From Gamarada debralockiae (taxonomy: Eukaryota; Ascomycota; Leotiomycetes; Helotiales; Hyphodiscaceae), in assembly GCA_002803225.1 (NCBI GenBank), contig NXFV01002007.1, positions 1-18,914 of the forward strand: a DNA stretch of 18,914 nucleotides, in the 5' to 3' direction. Within the stretch, counting starts at the first letter, position 1; every line of letters starts with the position of its first letter. Made by a program: the position numbers and the translations under genes. Below, in pieces: positions 9,448 to 18,646 of the stretch. Below the pieces are notes generated by a model. It saw only the letters and a list, made by a program, of their open reading frames with translations, did no database searches and was not told the origin of the DNA.

Positions 9448-11168
9448 ATGTCTGCTCAGAAAAGGCCCTATGGTGCCATCGATGGTCAACTGAGAACGCC
9501 ACGGCCCAGCAAAGCAACCAAACTAAGCCTGGCGACCAAAGACGAAGAAATTGAAGGACTCAAGGCGCAGATTGCTGAATTACATGAGTTTATTATCAAG
9601 CAAGGCCTAGAATCAAGTGGGTGTTGAATATACTGCTTTGTTCTGAGCGCAATGGCCTGACATGTGGTTCTGCAGAAGCACCTCCTTCTATTCGACAGCA
9701 CCTCGAGAACAGCCCCATCTCCTCTGCAAAGCTCGACGAGACGATACGCGCATACATTAAGAAGGCTTTTATCAAGCAGTCCGATGGCTTCTGCTATGCT
9801 TGGAGTGCGGGTGGGAGAGCAGATGAGATGAGCCCACCAATGGCCTGGATCATCACTGAAATTAAGCGCCTGGCCGAGAAACAGGAGGGATTGTTGCTGG
9901 CCTTCAATCTAATGTTACATTTGAGCGAGAACATCTGCGCGACGGTGGAAGATAGAGGAGCACATTATGGATTCTGGTCGTCGGATACTCCTGCGGATGA
10001 TTTGCTTGTGAGCCTGGCTACGAGATTGAGAGAGGAGAAGGGCGAATTCAATCCTGTTCAGCAGACTTCGGCATTGGGATGGCAGATCAATACGTTAAGG
10101 GGTCTTGGAATTCAGACGTTCTTCCCGAGATCGTACGATTTGATGCAGAGCTGGGCAGAAGGACCAGAAGCCGCGCCGAGACTCCACGACACATTGAAGA
10201 ACCAGATATTCGCAGCGCATAATAAAATCAAGGATCAGATTGAGAACCATGGCGCGAAGCTGACTTCAGATGACTATAGTGCAAGAATGGTTGAATTCAT
10301 TCCACACGTACGGAGACTGAGTACGTTGTCGCCGGTTGGCTTAAGATTAGCCTTCGATCTGGTCATTTATTTGGGACAGCACTCGTACGGAGCTCTCGAC
10401 AATGGAGGGCGTGGAGCACCAAATCGACTCTCTGATCCTCTGGCAGATGAGTTGTTGGTAGAGATAGCTACGAAGATTAAGGAACAAGACTCCGCTTTCT
10501 CACCTGTGAGCGAAGTCTCGGAGATCAGAAAGAGATTCAAGAGATTAAAGAAACAAGCCATCAGGACTTTCTTCCCCAAATCAGTTGACCTGATGTGGCC
10601 ATGGCTGCCAGGTGCCGCAGTAGAATACCATGACGACCTGAAGAAGAGAATCATCAAGGGCCACAAGGATACGGAAGCCAAACTGTTCTCGAACCGCGAC
10701 TTCAGGGACAAACGAGCGACATCAGATTGGTTGAGTATCAAAATGGCTGATTTCATCCCTGAGATTCGCCGCTTGAGTGGCATCTCTGGAGGCTTGTTGA
10801 GTGCTTTTGGACTTCTAGTCATGGCAGGCAACTTCTCATACTTGAGGGATGAGCGTTTAGATCCTTTCTACGGATGGGGTCCAGTACCTCCAGACTGGTG
10901 GGGAGGCCGGAGATCAGATCCTTTGGCTGATGATCTGATGGTGGATATGATAGAAAGGATCCAGAAAGAACACCCGAATTTCAGACCCCTTGCAGAAGTC
11001 GCTCAACTTCAGGACGGCGCAAAGTTTTTATCGGAACATAACATCGATTCGTTCTTTCCGAAGTCATTGCCGTTGATGGCGAGTTGGATACCGGAAAGCG
11101 AGAATCCGAATATGTTCAATCATGGATTATCGACGTACCCGATATTTGAAAATGGAATGATGGGATGA
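9448..11168 (+). CDS. Copy C of an unrecognised gene family: three-repeat protein, 553 residues
   Basis: The start is ATG at 9448 in a strong CACCATG context, giving MSAQKRPYGAIDGQ. Exon 1 is 9448-9616, the intron 9617-9675 (GTGGGT...CTGCAG) and exon 2 9676-11168. Residues 1-30 are basic and possibly nuclear-targeting; residues ~31-52 (KDEEIEGLKAQIAELHEFII) look like a short coiled coil. Residues ~75-216, 226-366 and 374-527 are three tandem copies of a helical unit. Its shared motifs are F/I-I-P-E-I-R-R-L-S, GLLLAFDL, SDPLADDLLVEIA.RIKEE and TFFPKS.DLM.SW. No signal peptide, membrane segment or known catalytic motif is seen. The intron position and phase match copies A and B, which lie upstream on the same strand. 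The frame is clean through all three units, so it looks functional. The function is unknown; a protein-interaction scaffold is a guess. I do not recognise the family. Confidence 0.85.
9732..11087 (+). repeat. Three internal ~150-residue protein repeats in copy C
   Basis: Unit 1 is encoded by 9732-10154, unit 2 by 10182-10604 and unit 3 by 10626-11087. Each starts with a [LY]-[DH]-[ED]-x-[LI]-[KR] helix. Matching motifs are SDTPADDLLVSLATRLREE / SDPLADELLVEIATKIKEQ / SDPLADDLMVDMIERIQKE and TFFPRSYDLM / TFFPKSVDLM / SFFPKSLPLM. Units 1 and 2 are offset by exactly 150 residues. Unit 3 carries about 13 extra residues before SDPLADD, a Trp/Pro/Gly-rich loop (FYGWGPVPPDWWGG). The DNA sequences have diverged, so the duplication is old and the motifs appear conserved by selection. 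Confidence 0.85.
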
Positions 11169-11633
11169 GGGGTTTCTAGTGGAGAGGCACATGGGAATTG
11201 TATGCAATGCTTTACCCTTCGAAATTGGTAGCATTGCTTCCGGCAAGCTGATGCTGGAGCTTTTGGAGAAGCAAGCAGGAAGATGAGACGTGGAAGCTGA
11301 AGGCTTGGCTGTGAGACTTCTGAACTTCGATTCGACACCTCACCTAGGATTGCATCAAAATATTGATGGTAGCTGGATCTGAAAAGTGAAGATATTTTGC
11401 TACGGTGAAAATAGCCGTCACTGGTGGGATGATTGACAGCTTGGAGGGATGAATGGCTATATCTGTATGATCATACAACTGATACGCCAACAGTTTTGGG
11501 CATATTTAGTGACCCATAAGGGAAACAATGGCAGTCAAGAAAAAATCAACTCCTGCCAAATTCAAGAAGTGCTCAATATCGGAAGCTGCTTTCCGCTCTA
11601 ATCCAAATCAAGCAACCTATCGCAATAAATGGG
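11169..11633. other. Intergenic stretch between convergent genes
   Basis: This is the space between the stop of copy C (plus) and the stop of the PP2C gene (minus). It should hold both 3' UTRs. No additional gene or distinct motif is seen. Confidence 0.5.
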
Positions 11634-13075
11634 CTACGCAGTGTCCTCGAAGAAGATGACCTGAATTGTTATATCGTCCCTGGCATTCCTCGACAGAGGC
11701 GCCTGAGCTCCAACAAGTCCCAAAAGTGTCTCATGATCCCCTCCACCAAACGCATTTCGCACCAGATGCGTAGCCACATTCTCATCCTCAGCCACAAAGT
11801 TGTCTTCCCTAACTTTCTGTTCATCATACAGCCCCTTGGCACCATTCGTCGCAGCAGACTTTGCAACACCCGTTTCAATTGTCCCATTGTTATGTGCAAC
11901 TATCCACATCTCAACTAGCTTGACCGCTTGCTCACTACTCATATGCTCCCATAGCCCGTCACTCGCCATGATAACGAACTCGCCCCCTCGAATCTCCGTA
12001 GTAGTCACAACAGGCTCCACGATCAAATAAGGGGGTGTCTTATATCCTGGTCTTAGAGGTCGATAGAAGAATTTCTCGTGGCATTCTTTGACGACATCGA
12101 GCGGCCATTTCCATAATCCATCTCCAAAGGCTCTCGTAACCGCAATCCCGAGCGTTCGTCCGGTCTGGGTATTAATGGCATCGGGTTCACCAGGATGCGC
12201 AGCCCGGACTCTAGCAAGTTCGGTTTCATCGAAACCGGTTTGATCGACTGAAAGTGCAGTTGCGGTGTACGCCCCAGTCTGGGGATCTCGTCGCCCGAGA
12301 ACAGCGCGGGAATCTCCTGTGCAAGCTACGCGGAATAGTTTCGTGTTGGGGTCGTACATTGAGAGCAGAGCACAGGATCCTGCATAGCCTGGAGCTAGGC
12401 GAGATAGGACTTCGGTATGTGATTTGGCGGTTTTCAGAGCGTCGATGCCATCGGCCATGATCTCGTCGTCGAGTTCTTGGAAGGCGGCCTTGATAGTGGC
12501 ATCGATGGCCGCTTGGGAGAAAGGCTCACCGCTATTGAACGATTGAAATAGCTTCGACATGCCACGCACAACGTAGGGCACCAGCGACTCTCGCAGTGTG
12601 AAAGAGGTAGCCCAGCCCGCATGTCCATCAAACACACCCCAAAACAGCCATGGTTTCCCTCGACTGACTCCGCATTGGGCAGTCACCAAATTATCCTCAC
12701 AAATCGAATTGCTAGGACATCTGACAATATCCCAGCTCTTGACTCCGCTTCCTGAAGGTCCCTTATGGGAACTCTGCTCATTGCGTAAAAACAAATTGGT
12801 ATCGGCGATGGTGAATGGCTTGACAGCTTTGCCTCTCCATTCTAGAGAGCCTTTGTAAAAATCGTGGAGTTTCGGTGGTGTTTTTGAGGGTTGAATGTAA
12901 TCGTAGGCATACCATCCTGCTGGGATACCGATGAGAAAGAATGCTACACTTTGGTATCGGTGAGAGCCCGTTTGGTTTGTTTTCTGTGTTGAGAAGTGGC
13001 GTGAGGACACGCATGTTGGCTTTGGTAGGAGCCTTGAGAAGAGGGCCGTGCGGAGTAAAACCTGGAGAAATACAT
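11634..13075 (-). CDS. Mitochondrial PP2C-type Ser/Thr phosphatase (Ptc5/PDH-phosphatase-like); start uncertain
   Basis: A single frame without introns carries all PP2C signatures. Counting from codon 13010-13008 as residue 1: CEDNLV at 104, WGVFDGHAGW at 124 (metal-binding Asp), CTGDSRAVLG at 230, VTRAFGD at 291, ASDGLWEHM at 349 and RDDIT at 444. The order and the CED..V start fit the Ptc5/pyruvate dehydrogenase phosphatase group, which acts in mitochondria. The upstream part supports this: RTALFSRLLPKPT and SSRHFSTQK form a presequence-like Arg/Ser-rich stretch, followed by a hydrophobic segment SVAFFLIGIPAGWYAYDY. The odd point is the start. The reading frame is open back to a TGA at 13107-13109 but contains no ATG before the catalytic core; the nearest ATG (13075) is one frame off. 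I found no upstream exon with a matching phase. The gene may use a non-AUG start, have a frameshifted N-terminus, or contain a sequence error. Confidence 0.85.
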
Positions 13076-14066
13076 GATTGCGAATCGTTGATTTCTGGTG
13101 AGCGATTCAAGGATAAGGTAGTGTCAGTAGTGACATGAATGCTTTGAAGATATATGTTAAAGAGAGAATGAGCAGATAAAGCGTAAGCTTCGATTTCCTT
13201 TTGCCCTTGCCCCCAAATGCCCGTCCAGCGCGACCCCACAAATTTGTTGCGCGGTGCGATCCTACTTCTGAATGCTCAGGGACGATTAGAACAAACAAAT
13301 CATTCCAATTGACAGAAGCGCATCAGGCTGATTATAAACTTTTGCTCGGAATACTTTTAATTATGGTCGACGTTGAGTGGATTGAGGTCAAACCAGGAAA
13401 GACGGACGTTAAAGAGCAGAAGAAATGTCTCGCTAAAACAGCCGAGCAGGGAGGGGCTTGGCTTGGGCACTCCCCCCTTTTGGATATCTCCTGTTCTAAG
13501 CGAATCTTTTCGATTCAATGCCAACCGAATCTCACCCTTCCCTAATACCTCTATATATTCAAATAAGGACTTTTGTGTTCGACACGGACCCTCAACAGGG
13601 TGGCTGGCGCAGTCGTTGCTGGTCACTAGTGTCAACGATATCATGTAACTAACTGCTTCTCAGAGTTGAGATGTATGTCGCCCCTATCTGGGTAGGCTTA
13701 ACAGCTTTTGATAGGAATTACTGGTAGATGTAAAAGAGGCCAGCCGTCCAGAACAGGTTTTCTTTTGGCACTTTCTTTGCAGCTTTTTTGGATGCGACCT
13801 ACTCTTTTTGCAATTTTGAGGGGAGGCGAGACAAACTTAGCGAGCCCATTACCGACGAGAAGAAGCATTTCAGCTTTTAAGTACGGCGATGCGGTGGTTC
13901 GCACGAGTTCTGACCTTGTCAGATTGAAGGCAAGTAAGCGAAGAGTTAATGGATGTGACGTCATCCATTTTCTTCATAACTCGTTGAACGTAAATCATGT
14001 CTAAAATCTATACCAATTCATCTACATTCCTCCTTTTGCCCCTCGCCAAACTTACCCAAAATGCGT
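13076..14066. other. Gene-free intergenic stretch, promoter side of the PP2C gene
   Basis: This kilobase separates the PP2C gene from the 3' end of the ferric reductase gene, both on the minus strand. The part near 13100-13300 should hold the PP2C promoter. Open frames of 88-114 codons occur on both strands, but they overlap each other and carry no motif. I see no RNA gene. Confidence 0.45.
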
Positions 14067-15938
14067 TCACCAGCCGAATTGCTCCAAGAATAACTCTACA
14101 CTCGGACCGTCCACTCTAATGCAATCCGCTACCGTCTTCCTCGTAATCTGCATCAAGCCATCCGGCCCACAAGCCGCGACCGCTAATCGATCACTTGTCT
14201 CTGCCTTATTTACAACGTCTCTGATGATGCCAGTAACATCCGGTCGCCCAGTTTTGACTTCAAGGCCGTTGTTGGATGGCTTTGCGATTGGAGACGGCAG
14301 ATGCTTCTCGATGTCAAAGTCTGCGGAACCTTGAGATGAGGTGGGTGAGCTGAGAGTGGGTTCACTATTCGGTAATGAGGTCTTCTCGACATCTGGTAAT
14401 GAAGAGATGGAGGAGCGTGGGATTGGTGGATTGAGGGTTTCTGGGTTGGTGGAGCGTGTTGAGTGGATGGAAAGGTTGACTAGTTGTGAGGATTGGAGTT
14501 CTTGAAGCTCTTTGGTGAACCAAGTTATACTTTCTTTTTTTAGCGTCAGTAAACATATCGAAAATCTTGTAATGAAATAAGATGTACCATGTTCTCTCAC
14601 AGTCCAAAAGAACTCAATCGTAGTCTTCTTCGAGTCTCCCAGCTTGCGAATCAAGTCAACTGCAACACCAAAAGTAAAGCTTGCACCACTACCACCGGCA
14701 ATGAGCACCACCTTCGCAAAGGCAGTGAAGTCTGTGACGTTGCCGTATGGTCCATCAATCGATGCTTTGAGTGTCTTCCCCGGATTCTTCAGTGCAAAGG
14801 CATGCAGATCACTAGTGAAGCCATCATAAGCTGCAACCACAAATTCCAGTGGCTTCGTTGAGACAATTGTGAAAGGATGAGTCTCAGTTGCGCGGATCGC
14901 TGGAATCCAGAGGAACGCATGGGAACCGGCAACAGCACGACTTGACTTCCGCAAGACGATGCGTGTCCCTCCATGTGGAAGCGGTGTGACTGTGGCTGTA
15001 TTTGCAAAGCTAAAGAATGAGATCTTCAGAAATCGGAACGCCCGGTCTGCAACCCAGGTCGACGCTGTAAAGATGGTGATAATGACCGTCTTCTTCGCAA
15101 AGTCAGGGCGATGCAGTCCAACCATGACTAGGATGAGCATGAACATAAGGATGTGTACAATATAGAAGACTTCATATCGGACCTTTCGAAGGAAGAGTGT
15201 TGTGGCCAGAATGATGAGCATAGCGACGCCGGCGACGATGCCGGCGACTTGGGATGTTTCGAGGAGGTTTTCCAGTTCCTTGCCTTTGGCCCAAGCGTCT
15301 ATGTATACGATGGCGTGGAGAATGGACCAGAATATGGCGCCGTAGCCTGCCACTTGGTGGAGGATGTTGATGCGCTCGTAGGAGTAGGCTGTCAGGAAGG
15401 CGAGGGGTGTGTTTTTCAGGGAGAGGAAGGTCACGAGGGCGAGGTTCGATACGGCGATCCTAGATTAGTGTTAGCTTTGGCAAAGTATGATGTGAAGGGA
15501 GAGACTTACCAGCCCAAACGCTTTGCCCAGTTGTTCAATGATGACCAGTCGATGTTCACGAACGCGATAGAGAGGCAAGTCGCAAACCAGCCCATGAATA
15601 TAAGTGCATGCCCGGCAGACGTAAACCCCGGTACCTTCCGAATTAAGAAACTCCTGGCGATCCTAATACGAATGAGCGATGGTTACTATGTGTTCGAATA
15701 GAAATACATGCCTTGTGATGACCACGGGAATTCTGAATGCTGTAGCTTTGCCCTTCTTCGGGAAGTACCTCTTGAAAATGAATCTCGTCCAATGGAAGAT
15801 CATGAACAGAACCATCATGCCAACCATCCCAACAGCGAAGAACTTTGCAGTATTCTCATTGTTCTTTTGGCGCAGTACTTTCGCCAAAGCGGCTCTGGTT
15901 TTGGCCGCCTTGGCCGCAGTCTCAGTAGCATTTGCCAT
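14067..15938 (-). CDS. Ferric/metallo-reductase, FRE family (four exons, 572 residues)
   Basis: This membrane flavocytochrome uses NADPH, FAD and two hemes to reduce extracellular Fe(III) or Cu(II) for uptake. Exons: 15938-15712, 15662-15510, 15459-14588 and 14533-14067. Introns are 49, 50 and 54 bp. Intron 1 uses a GC donor (AAG|GCATGT), needed to keep the frame into IARSFLIRKVPGFTSAGHAL. Heme-ligand histidines sit at about 161/175 (HQVAGYGAIFWSILH) and 229/243 (HILMFMLILVMVGLH), with 14-residue spacing in each pair. HPFTIVS at 321 is the FAD-binding motif, GGSGASFTFG at 382 the NADPH-binding glycine loop and ACGPDGLM at about 538 the C-terminal NAD motif. Several hydrophobic segments lie in residues 35-260. 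A Ser/Pro-rich insertion precedes the last motif, as in many fungal homologues. All key residues are present, so it looks functional. The start MANATETAAK is chosen because the frame upstream has no membrane or signal character. Upstream GATA sites suggest iron control. Confidence 0.93.
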
Positions 15939-16309
15939 TGTGAATGACAAAACTGGAAAGCAAGGCCCGATAAAAGGAGTACATGAAGGTATGACAGAAA
16001 AGAGACATGGAAAAAGGCAGGAAGAACATATAAAGCCTGTCGCCCCATCCTTGATGTAGCGCAAAGAATGAAATAGGCGATCTTGATTCAACTGTGGTCC
16101 AGAATTCCTATTTTTAAGGTTACAGGTAACTCGCGATGCCAAGTGACTAGAATATTAGATGGCAGTTAACAAAGCGTAGGCCGAGCCAACGACATAGCTT
16201 GATTGGGACTGCGGTTCGCTTGAGTCCGCACTCCTTCGGCATTACTGTGGGTAGTGGGCGGTAGTGCCGTGAAAAGACTGTTCGTAGTGGAGTCAAACTT
16301 ACGCTAAGG

Positions 16310-16318
16310 ATCAGATAA
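16310..16318 (+). promoter_or_regulatory. ATCAGATAA, iron-regulatory GATA-type site
   Basis: This is an exact match to ATCWGATAA, the extended site known for fungal iron-repressive GATA factors (SreA/Sre/Urbs1 type). It lies about 370 bases upstream of the ferric reductase ATG. Binding is inference. Confidence 0.6.
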
Positions 16319-16363
16319 GATCTTTTCTTTTGTAATCGTGCGGATCTGATTATGCACGTTGAT

Positions 16364-16372
16364 TTATCAGAT
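16364..16372 (-). promoter_or_regulatory. ATCTGATAA on the minus strand, second iron-regulatory GATA-type site
   Basis: The plus strand reads ttatcagat, which is ATCTGATAA on the minus strand. It lies 46 bases beyond the first site and in opposite orientation. A near match, ATCTGATTA, lies between them at about 16344-16352. The ferric reductase is the nearest recognised gene. Confidence 0.6.
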
Positions 16373-17270
16373 CGAATTATGTCGCTCTCCTGGCGCGCTT
16401 GATCTGCCCAATCTCCTTGGAAAGTGGGTGAATAGCGCTGTCAGTCTTGGCTCCGAGGTAAAATTTCTTCTCCTTGGAGATTCTCCATCCGATATCGCAT
16501 GGGGTATGAGGAGCCAGTGTTTGAGAAAGACTTAAGTCCAAAAGCAGTAGGTGGGAAATCTGCCCATGATGTTCGTGCTGTCAAAATGAGGGATACCGCG
16601 ACTTTTAAGAAGCTGCCAGAGTACTTTGGCCTTCTTCTGGAATATGAAAGAACTGGGGTTCATAAACCTCCGAAGAGTTTCTACTTTGGACCCTCAAAAT
16701 GTTAATGGTCTAGATGGAAGAAATGCGCCGACATGTTGAGTTCACACTGTGTCTGGCCGTGTTTGTCAAAGTTTCCACAACCGCCCCACCCGCTTTTCGT
16801 GGGTCTTCCTTTCTAACTACTGATAAAAATTTGCCAGGCGGCTGGAGTGGTATTGTACAATCAAAATAAATCGCCCGTAGGCTCGACATTCCCTTCCACT
16901 TTTGCCTGCTCTACCGGACTCGAATTCGTCTTCGCATTGCCTCTTTCTAAAAAGGAATTGTAAAGAATGCCAGCGCGCTTCATATAATCTGTAGTGGTCG
17001 TTGAATTCGTGCCGCGCTGATATGACCAAGTAATGTGTCTCTCTCTGCCTTTGCCTTTCCACGCAACGCTCCTTTCGAGAAAACTTGACTTTGGTCACGA
17101 GATCTCGAATTCACTTGGAGGTCAGATTCACTTTGAGGGCGTTCTTCGATATACGCTGCTCTGAGTCACACCTCGTCTTTGATCAAGCTGTTTCCTACAA
17201 CCATTACCAAGCCTATTATCTGCTTATTCCACTCTTCCAAAGACTCTCTCATCCAATAACTGCGCCTACA
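16373..17270. other. Unresolved stretch upstream of the ferric reductase
   Basis: No gene is firmly supported. A minus-strand frame ending at TAA near 16378 encodes CDIGWRISKEKKFYLGAKTD and continues open upstream through TLAPHTP, but hits a TGA about 210 bases upstream. A plus-strand frame from ATG 16499 to 16705 (68 codons, LPEYFGLLLEYERTG) overlaps it. Both look protein-like and I recognise neither. One may be the remnant of a gene. Confidence 0.3.
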
Positions 17271-17840
17271 ATGTCGCCTTGGGAACCTGATGAAGCCATC
17301 GAACTACGCAATGGCCGCCTCGTATGCAGAGCCCACCTACAAGTAACATGTGGACAATGCTGTGTTGATTATTCATTCCTCCTTTAAGAAGGTGATGATC
17401 AAATAGAGTATACTGGATTTGCTATGGTAGAGGAGGACAAATCAGACGACGAGACCAGGGACGACGACGACCTTGTCGATATTTTGCTACACCTTGCAAC
17501 CCGAAACACCTCGACGACGCGCGCCTAAATACAATACAGAGATGATGACTCGTTGATTGTTCCCCACATCCGCTCTTTCGTGCCTCCAACTCCCACCGTG
17601 ACCCGTCACAGTTCTTCCCTCTCCAGCACTGACGGGACCGCCCATATCCCCGCTTTGTGCACCGATCAAACCACGGCGACCTTCTCATCTACACCGATGG
17701 CGCTTGCCTAACAATGGCCGGCCCGGCCCTGCGGCAGGCTGGAGATTTGTCTTCCGCGTGCCAGAAGCAGATAGCTCAGAGGTAGGAAGAGATCACTTGG
17801 TTAGTGTGACGTGTTCTATGGGTAATAGGGAGATTCCTGT
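17271..17840 (+). pseudogene. RNase H-domain gene, frameshifted and 3'-truncated
   Basis: ATG 17271 begins MSPWEPDEAIELRNGRLVC with a Cys-containing segment (VCRAHLQVTCGQCC), an N-terminus that I associate with a fungal RNase H-like family. The frame is broken by TAA at 17385-17387 and again by TAA near 17526. Recognisable sequence then continues as FVPPTPTVTRHSS (frame 1). It shifts near 17637-17640 to YPRFVHRSNHGDLLIYTDGA, and shifts again at 17708-17710, where one base is missing between the codons for L and N, to NNGRPGPAAGWRFVFR. DLLIYTDGACLNNG is the first catalytic-Asp motif of type 1 RNase H domains, which cleave RNA in RNA/DNA hybrids. The later catalytic Glu/Asp blocks are not found downstream, so the 3' part is lost or too decayed. 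The stops and shifts make it non-functional. A transposon-derived RNase H is an alternative origin. Confidence 0.72.
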
Positions 17841-18448
17841 CTATAATTACAGACTATCGTACTTGGTTTGTTCATTAGTATCTTCGCAGCCTTAATAATC
17901 CAACCACGTTTTCCTTGTTCTTGTCAAATTAACATCATTATATCCCGCAGCTCTCGATCCCCGTGACCGCGCCCGACTAGGCCTCCTAAAGCAAGGCGCC
18001 GCTCCCAGACTGCCTCTCCTTCCTGATCAGGCGAAAATTCCTAGATTGGGACTAGTAAGGTCAGGTGCTTTTAGAATCGTAATCTTTAATATATAAGGGT
18101 AGGTAGGCTTTAGAAGTAGATTAAAAGTAGAGCTGCAGTCCCAAGGGCTAATTTACCTTAAATCTCTTGAATTCTTTAACGTCCATCCCTGCGTGCCGGA
18201 AAACCCTGTGTGCCGGAAAGACTTCATAGTTTGGGGGTCTTAAATCTCCACCACATAAATATATACAGTTATAATCAGTTTGCTATTGTTCTTTAGATAT
18301 TTCTCTACAAGACTCGACTTGCAGTCAGAAAAATATTGCAGTTTGGCTATGCTGTCCATTGTCCTGTTGAGAGCATCAAAAGCTGCTATAGCTATTACCC
18401 CCCGCTCTATCATGACTATTGACCTGTCCCTGAAATTCGGGGCCCTGG
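17841..18448. other. Gene-free stretch with a short GC-rich island
   Basis: About 85 bases at 17950-18035 are GC-rich and open (DPRDRARLGLLKQGAAPRLP) directly after an acceptor-like cccgcag. They could be a leftover exon, but nothing identifies it. The rest is AT-rich, with a TATATAA run near 18090, and contains the 17-bp tandem repeat at 18187-18220. Confidence 0.4.
18187..18220 (+). repeat. Tandem pair of 17-bp units
   Basis: Unit 1 is ccctgcgtgccggaaaa (18187-18203) and unit 2 is ccctgtgtgccggaaag (18204-18220). They differ at two positions, both transitions. Short G+C-rich direct repeats of this kind occur in transposon subterminal regions; no owner element is identified. Confidence 0.7.
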
Positions 18449-18532
18449 TATAGATCTTTTATTAAGTTCAAATATAGCCCTAAGGTTTGAAGACACAAAG
18501 CACAAGGAAACATGCCTGCCGGATTTATCCGG
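18449..18532 (+). repeat. Dispersed 84-bp repeat, right copy
   Basis: Same orientation as 1803-1886, with 79 of 84 identical positions and no gaps. It lies about 115 bases from the end of the Tc1-like transposase frame. The left copy has no transposase next to it, so the repeat either belongs to a different element or is a leftover terminal piece. Confidence 0.85.
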
Positions 18533-18646
18533 ACAAAAGTGGTTGGTACGGAAGGGGGTTCAGTGTGGGTCTCGCCCACCCCCCTGATTCTGCCACTCCC
18601 TTGTGATTAATTAGGATACAAAATCTATTGCTGCTTTACTTTACAT

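Noticed and set aside
10367..10831. 154-codon minus-strand open frame inside copy C
   Set aside because: Antisense shadow of the repeat-coding exon; no motif of its own.
13570..13660. Possible tRNA-like or ncRNA segment around gtggctggcgcagtcg
   Set aside because: No acceptor stem pairing and no complete A/B box pair could be found.
13698..14004. Overlapping 88- and 98-codon open frames on both strands downstream of the ferric reductase gene
   Set aside because: They shadow each other, with no motif or plausible start context.
14534..14587. Reading straight through the last ferric reductase intron, since the frame stays open
   Set aside because: The extra 18 residues interrupt a conserved WTVREH..S.TWF block; removing 54 bases with GT-AG ends and a branch-like ctgac restores it.
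15153..15701. 182-codon plus-strand open frame opposite the ferric reductase
   Set aside because: It runs across ferric reductase exons 2-3 and an intron on the other strand, and has no recognisable features.
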